64,000 nt of DNA. It comes from Proteiniclasticum sp. (GTDB lineage Bacteria > Bacillota > Clostridia > Clostridiales > Clostridiaceae). The stretch spans positions 1-64,000 of the forward strand of contig NZ_DOPX01000033.1 of assembly GCF_003514505.1 (NCBI RefSeq), given 5' to 3'. Within the stretch, counting starts at the first letter, position 1, and every line of letters begins with the position of its first letter. Both the position numbers and the translations under genes were made by a program. The notes under the pieces are model-generated. The model did not search any database. It was not told the origin of the DNA and saw nothing but the letters and a program-made list of their open reading frames with translations. Below, piece after piece: positions 60,656 to 64,000 of this stretch.

Positions 60656-63600
60656 ATGAAGGATATTAAAGACTTGTTCAAACGTTATTATACTAAAGAG
60701 CTGGAGAATAATAAAGACAAAACTGTATATGATCTGTTTGAATGGACCAAGAGAGATGTGCTTCTGAAAAATCATAAGACCGGTAAAGTTCTGGTGGATA
60801 TGAAAGATCTGGAGTTTCCTGCTCATTATTCACAAAATGCAGTAGATATCATCGCTTCCAAGTATTTTAGAAAAGCCGGTGTGGACAATGAGCTTGGCTA
60901 TGAAAACTCCATGCGCATGGTTGCCCACAGAATGGTGAATTTCTGGACAGAATCACTTGTGGATGAAGGAATCATCACAACGGACGAGGAAAAGGACATC
61001 TATTATGATGAAATGGTCTATGGACTGCTGAATCAGATGTATGCGCCAAACTCTCCACAGTGGTTCAACACAGGACTTCATTTAAGCTATGGTATCACCG
61101 GCGGACAAAATGATCTCTTCTACTATGATGAAACCGAGAAGAAAGTAGTCAAATCCAAAGACACGTATTCAAGAACACAGGCATCAGCCTGTTTTATCCT
61201 CTCTATTGAAGATAAGCTTCTTGGAGACCATTCCATCTCTGAGCAGTATGTCACAGAAACCAAGCTTTTTAAAGGCGGATCAGGAACTGGAACAAACTTC
61301 TCAAACATCAGAGCCATTGGAGAGAAGCTTACTGGTGGTGGCGTTTCATCAGGGCTCATGAGTTTCCTGAAGGGACTCGACAGAAATGCAGGAGCCATCA
61401 AGTCAGGTGGTACCACCAGAAGAGCAGCGAAGATGGTTTGTCTTGATATTGACCATCCCGAGATTGAAGAGTTCATTCTTTGGAAGGCAAAAGAAGAAGA
61501 TAAGGTACGCGCATTATCCAAGATGGGGTATGATGCGGATATCGATGGAGAAGCCTACGAGACCGTATCTGGCCAGAATTCAAACAACTCCTTGAGAATC
61601 TCAGATGATTTCATGAGAAAAGTGAAAAATCTTGGGGAAAATCCAAATGAAACCATCACACTCAAAGGAAGAGTGGATGACAGAGTCAACCGGGACATTG
61701 AAGTGGCGAAGCTCTGGGAAGAGTTCAATGATGCTGCTTGTAAGTCAGCAGACCCCGCTCCTCAGTTCACGGATACATTCAATGCATGGCATACCTGCCC
61801 TGCTGGTGAAGATGGAGAACTGTATGCAAAGCACAATATGCTGAACTCCACCAATCCATGCGGAGAGTATGCATTCTTGGATGACACCAGCTGTAATCTT
61901 GCGTCCCTCAATATCTATAGATTCTACGATGTGGAGAAGAACCATCTGGATGTTAAAGGCTTGAAGCATATGATCGGACTGAACCAGCTTTTACTGGAAG
62001 CGTCGATTCACTGGGGACAGTTCCCTACCGTGGATATCGCAAGAAAGACCTATATGTTCAGAACCACAGGACTCGGTATTGCGAACAGCGCTTCCCTGCT
62101 CATGGCTTTAGGCATTCCTTATGATTCTGAGGAAGCGAGAGCATTGTCTGCAGCAATCATGGGCCTGATCACGGGAGAAAGTTATCATATTTCCGCTCTT
62201 ATGGCAAAGGCTGTGGGAACATTTGAAAAATATGGCATCAACAAACCTTATATGAACCGTGTCATCAGAAACCATGCAAGAGTTGCAGGTGCCCTGGATT
62301 CTGAACTGGAAGAGCTCCATTATGAACCATTTAGAGTAAACCATGGGGTTCTGCAGGATCTTGGACATGTGGAACTGAGTGACACACTGAAAGAATCCTG
62401 GATGGAAGCTGTGGAGCAGGGTGAGAAGTATGGATATAGAAATGCCCAGGTGAGTGTTATTGCACCCACTGGCACCATCTCCTTTGCCATGGACTGTGCA
62501 GCCACATCCATTGAACCATTCTTCTCTCATGTTGTTTATAAGAAACTGGTTGGCGGCGGATATATGACCATTGCGAACCCTATCATCGAAGTGGCACTGA
62601 AGAACCTTGGCTATAGCCGGGATGAGATCAAAGACATCATGGACTATGTCGGCAAGGAAGAAAACGGCATGGTTGTAGATGGTAAGATTGAAGGTGCGCC
62701 TCATTTGAAGGAAGAACACTATCCAATCTTTGATACAGCGAATGTTTGTGGAACAGGAAAGAGATTCATTCATCACTATGGACATGTATACATGGTGGCA
62801 GCTCTTACCCCACTGGTATCCGGTGCCATCTCCAAAACTGTGAATCTGCCAAAGGAAGCAACAGTGGAAGATTTCAAGGAAGTGCATATCCGTTCCTGGG
62901 AAACTGGTGTAAAGGGTATTTCTCTTTACCGTGATGGATCCAAGTTCGCTCAGCCACTGAACACCAAGATCGACTACAAGGATGAGAACCTGGCTCTGGA
63001 GAATCTCACCTATGATGCTCTTCTTTCCTATGCGAAGGAAGCGAAGAACCATATGCCAAAATCATCCAGTGCTGCAGGAAACAGAAGAGAAAAGATGACA
63101 GGAATCCGTGCAGGACATACACATCCAGCACAGATCGAAGATGTTAAAGTATATATTACAGTGAATAGAAATGCTCGCGGAGAAATATCAGAAATATATA
63201 TGACCACAGACCGCGAAGGAACACTGATCACTGGACTTCTGAACTCTTTATCAAAGACCATTTCTGTGATGCTCCAGTATCATATTCCGCCAAAGGATAT
63301 TTCCAGAATGCTGAGAGGCCAGAAATATGAGCCATACGGATTTGTATCCAAGCATCCATATATTAAGAATGTGAGTTCCATCTCTGACTTGATCTCTAAG
63401 GTCATTGACATCGAGCTGGGAGATTTCTCCAGAGTTCAGATCAAACCGGAAGAAAATGATGTGCTTACAAGATCGAAATCCCGTTTTGTCAACGCACAGT
63501 TTGAAGAAGTTGCGACAAAACAGCTTTCTCTTGTGGTAGATGAACGTGATGTGAAAGACATTATCAAAGATGCAGAAAAAAATGGAGAGAAAATTTATGA

Positions 63601-63694
63601 CTCCGTCTGCCCTACCTGTCAGAGTACAAGAATGGTAAAAAACGGAACCTGTAAAGTCTGCCTTGACTGCGGCACCACAACTGGTTGCTCATAA
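60656..63694 (+). CDS. nrdJ: Class II (B12-dependent) ribonucleoside-diphosphate reductase
   Basis: Makes deoxyribonucleotides with adenosylcobalamin, independent of oxygen. 1012 residues. Motifs: MYAPNSPQWFNTGLHLSYG (near 130), FKGGSGTGTNFSNIRAIG (near 205), the active-site region STNPCGEYAFLDDTSCNLASL (Cys near 405), and VSVIAPTGTISFAMDCAATS (near 600). The end has CPTCQ...CKVCLDCGTTTGCS, a zinc-ribbon/redox Cys tail as in other large NrdJ. The frame extends 45 bp upstream, but AGGAGG before the ATG at 60656 fixes the start. Likely repressed by NrdR. No cobalamin riboswitch is visible in the 190-base upstream region. Confidence 0.96.
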   Translation: MKDIKDLFKRYYTKELENNKDKTVYDLFEWTKRDVLLKNHKTGKVLVDMKDLEFPAHYSQNAVDIIASKYFRKAGVDNELGYENSMRMVAHRMVNFWTESLVDEGIITTDEEKDIYYDEMVYGLLNQMYAPNSPQWFNTGLHLSYGITGGQNDLFYYDETEKKVVKSKDTYSRTQASACFILSIEDKLLGDHSISEQYVTETKLFKGGSGTGTNFSNIRAIGEKLTGGGVSSGLMSFLKGLDRNAGAIKSGGTTRRAAKMVCLDIDHPEIEEFILWKAKEEDKVRALSKMGYDADIDGEAYETVSGQNSNNSLRISDDFMRKVKNLGENPNETITLKGRVDDRVNRDIEVAKLWEEFNDAACKSADPAPQFTDTFNAWHTCPAGEDGELYAKHNMLNSTNPCGEYAFLDDTSCNLASLNIYRFYDVEKNHLDVKGLKHMIGLNQLLLEASIHWGQFPTVDIARKTYMFRTTGLGIANSASLLMALGIPYDSEEARALSAAIMGLITGESYHISALMAKAVGTFEKYGINKPYMNRVIRNHARVAGALDSELEELHYEPFRVNHGVLQDLGHVELSDTLKESWMEAVEQGEKYGYRNAQVSVIAPTGTISFAMDCAATSIEPFFSHVVYKKLVGGGYMTIANPIIEVALKNLGYSRDEIKDIMDYVGKEENGMVVDGKIEGAPHLKEEHYPIFDTANVCGTGKRFIHHYGHVYMVAALTPLVSGAISKTVNLPKEATVEDFKEVHIRSWETGVKGISLYRDGSKFAQPLNTKIDYKDENLALENLTYDALLSYAKEAKNHMPKSSSAAGNRREKMTGIRAGHTHPAQIEDVKVYITVNRNARGEISEIYMTTDREGTLITGLLNSLSKTISVMLQYHIPPKDISRMLRGQKYEPYGFVSKHPYIKNVSSISDLISKVIDIELGDFSRVQIKPEENDVLTRSKSRFVNAQFEEVATKQLSLVVDERDVKDIIKDAEKNGEKIYDSVCPTCQSTRMVKNGTCKVCLDCGTTTGCS

Positions 63695-63715
63695 AACAAA
63701 CCAATCTAACAGCGA

Positions 63716-63747
63716 AAACCCCCGTTGCCTTTTGGCATCGGGGGTTT
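63716..63747. terminator. nrdJ terminator
   Basis: AAACCCCCG (63716-63724) pairs with CGGGGGTTT (63739-63747). An inner TGCC/GGCA stem makes a longer hairpin, serving also the converging gene. Confidence 0.82.
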
Positions 63748-63766
63748 ATCAGTTCAAACCATGTGG

Positions 63767-64000
63767 TTATTTCTTTTTCTTTTTCCCTTTTCCGCTGTCC
63801 CGGATGATGTCTTTCTCATCCACATACTTCAGCTTGTTAGGCTTCGCTTTAGGTTTGATGACTTGAGTGTTTTGGGACTTTTCTTTCGGTACTCCAATCT
63901 TTGAGAGTCCTGAAAGATCTGCATACCATAGGAATAAAAAGACAAAGATTCCGGTTGGCAGATAGTTCAAAAACATATTGTCGGTATACGCTGGCACAAT
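63767..64000 (-). CDS. C-terminal part of an unknown membrane protein (cut by window end)
   Basis: Only the last 77 codons are in the window. A hydrophobic segment (FLNYLPTGIFVFLFLWYADL) is followed by a charged tail ending GKGKKKKK. The frame is open through the last bases, so the real start is beyond 64000; the GTG at 63997 is not a likely start. No family recognised. Confidence 0.6.
   Translation of the reverse strand: MVPAYTDNMFLNYLPTGIFVFLFLWYADLSGLSKIGVPKEKSQNTQVIKPKAKPNKLKYVDEKDIIRDSGKGKKKKK

Noticed and set aside
62108..63052. A 314-codon open frame on the minus strand
   Set aside because: It lies fully within nrdJ on the opposite strand, has no ribosome binding site and reads as a low-quality protein; it is a shadow of nrdJ.
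1..64000. CRISPR arrays, tRNA or rRNA genes, insertion sequences, prophage
   Set aside because: I looked for repeat arrays, transposase motifs and tRNA-like ends and saw none.

Overview
The window is chromosomal DNA of moderate-to-low GC from an anaerobic, Gram-positive member of the Clostridia. The signs are strong AAGGAGG-type ribosome binding sites, T-box leaders on thrS and valS, a SAM-I riboswitch on metNIQ, a trimeric electron-bifurcating [FeFe]-hydrogenase, a six-subunit Rnf complex, a large 2-hydroxyacyl-CoA dehydratase activase, single-chain clostridial PurL and a class II (B12-dependent) ribonucleotide reductase. I cannot name the species. I saw no phage, plasmid, insertion sequence, CRISPR array, rRNA or tRNA gene.

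Layout. 1-6 kb: two small secreted proteins, a DNA-deoxyinosine glycosylase without a normal start codon, ndk, a PlsY-type acyltransferase, an HNH-like protein overlapping thrS, and a tautomerase-fold protein. 6-10 kb: hydCBA. 10-16 kb: hup, hslO, a methyltransferase, a small membrane protein, a two-OB-fold SSB-like protein divergent from a DUF4364 gene, and folC. 15.6-25.7 kb: valS, the activase, recX, an M16 peptidase and a second methyltransferase. 25.8-29.4 kb: a MocR regulator followed by a two-component system. 29.5-33.3 kb: an SDR reductase, a stomatin/NfeD pair and thiolase. 33.4-38.8 kb: rnfCDGEAB. 38.9-41.7 kb: metNIQ. 41.7-52.4 kb: purLECFMNHD. 52.7-64 kb: nadE, a Ca2+-type P-ATPase, a FUSC-type membrane protein, a gamma-carbonic anhydrase/CvfB/fRMsr operon, nrdJ and the end of one unidentified membrane protein.

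How the genes fit together. HydCBA and Rnf are the two ferredoxin/NADH energy-coupling machines of such anaerobes. Each has in its promoter region an 18-bp near-palindrome with one perfect TTAACAA arm, resembling a Rex (NADH/NAD+ sensor) operator. The pur operon gives a full route to IMP apart from purB. nrdJ carries two NrdR-like boxes spaced as that repressor requires. Amino-acid status is read by the T-boxes and the SAM riboswitch.

Most unusual points. RnfD lacks the loop that normally carries covalent FMN, while RnfG has two FMN-binding domains instead of one. The glycosylase appears to start at a non-canonical ATC codon. The valS leader has a near-consensus promoter overlapping the stop codon of the gene before it. 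A possible short structured RNA lies between purL and nadE. Nothing in the window looks like a wholly new multi-gene system.
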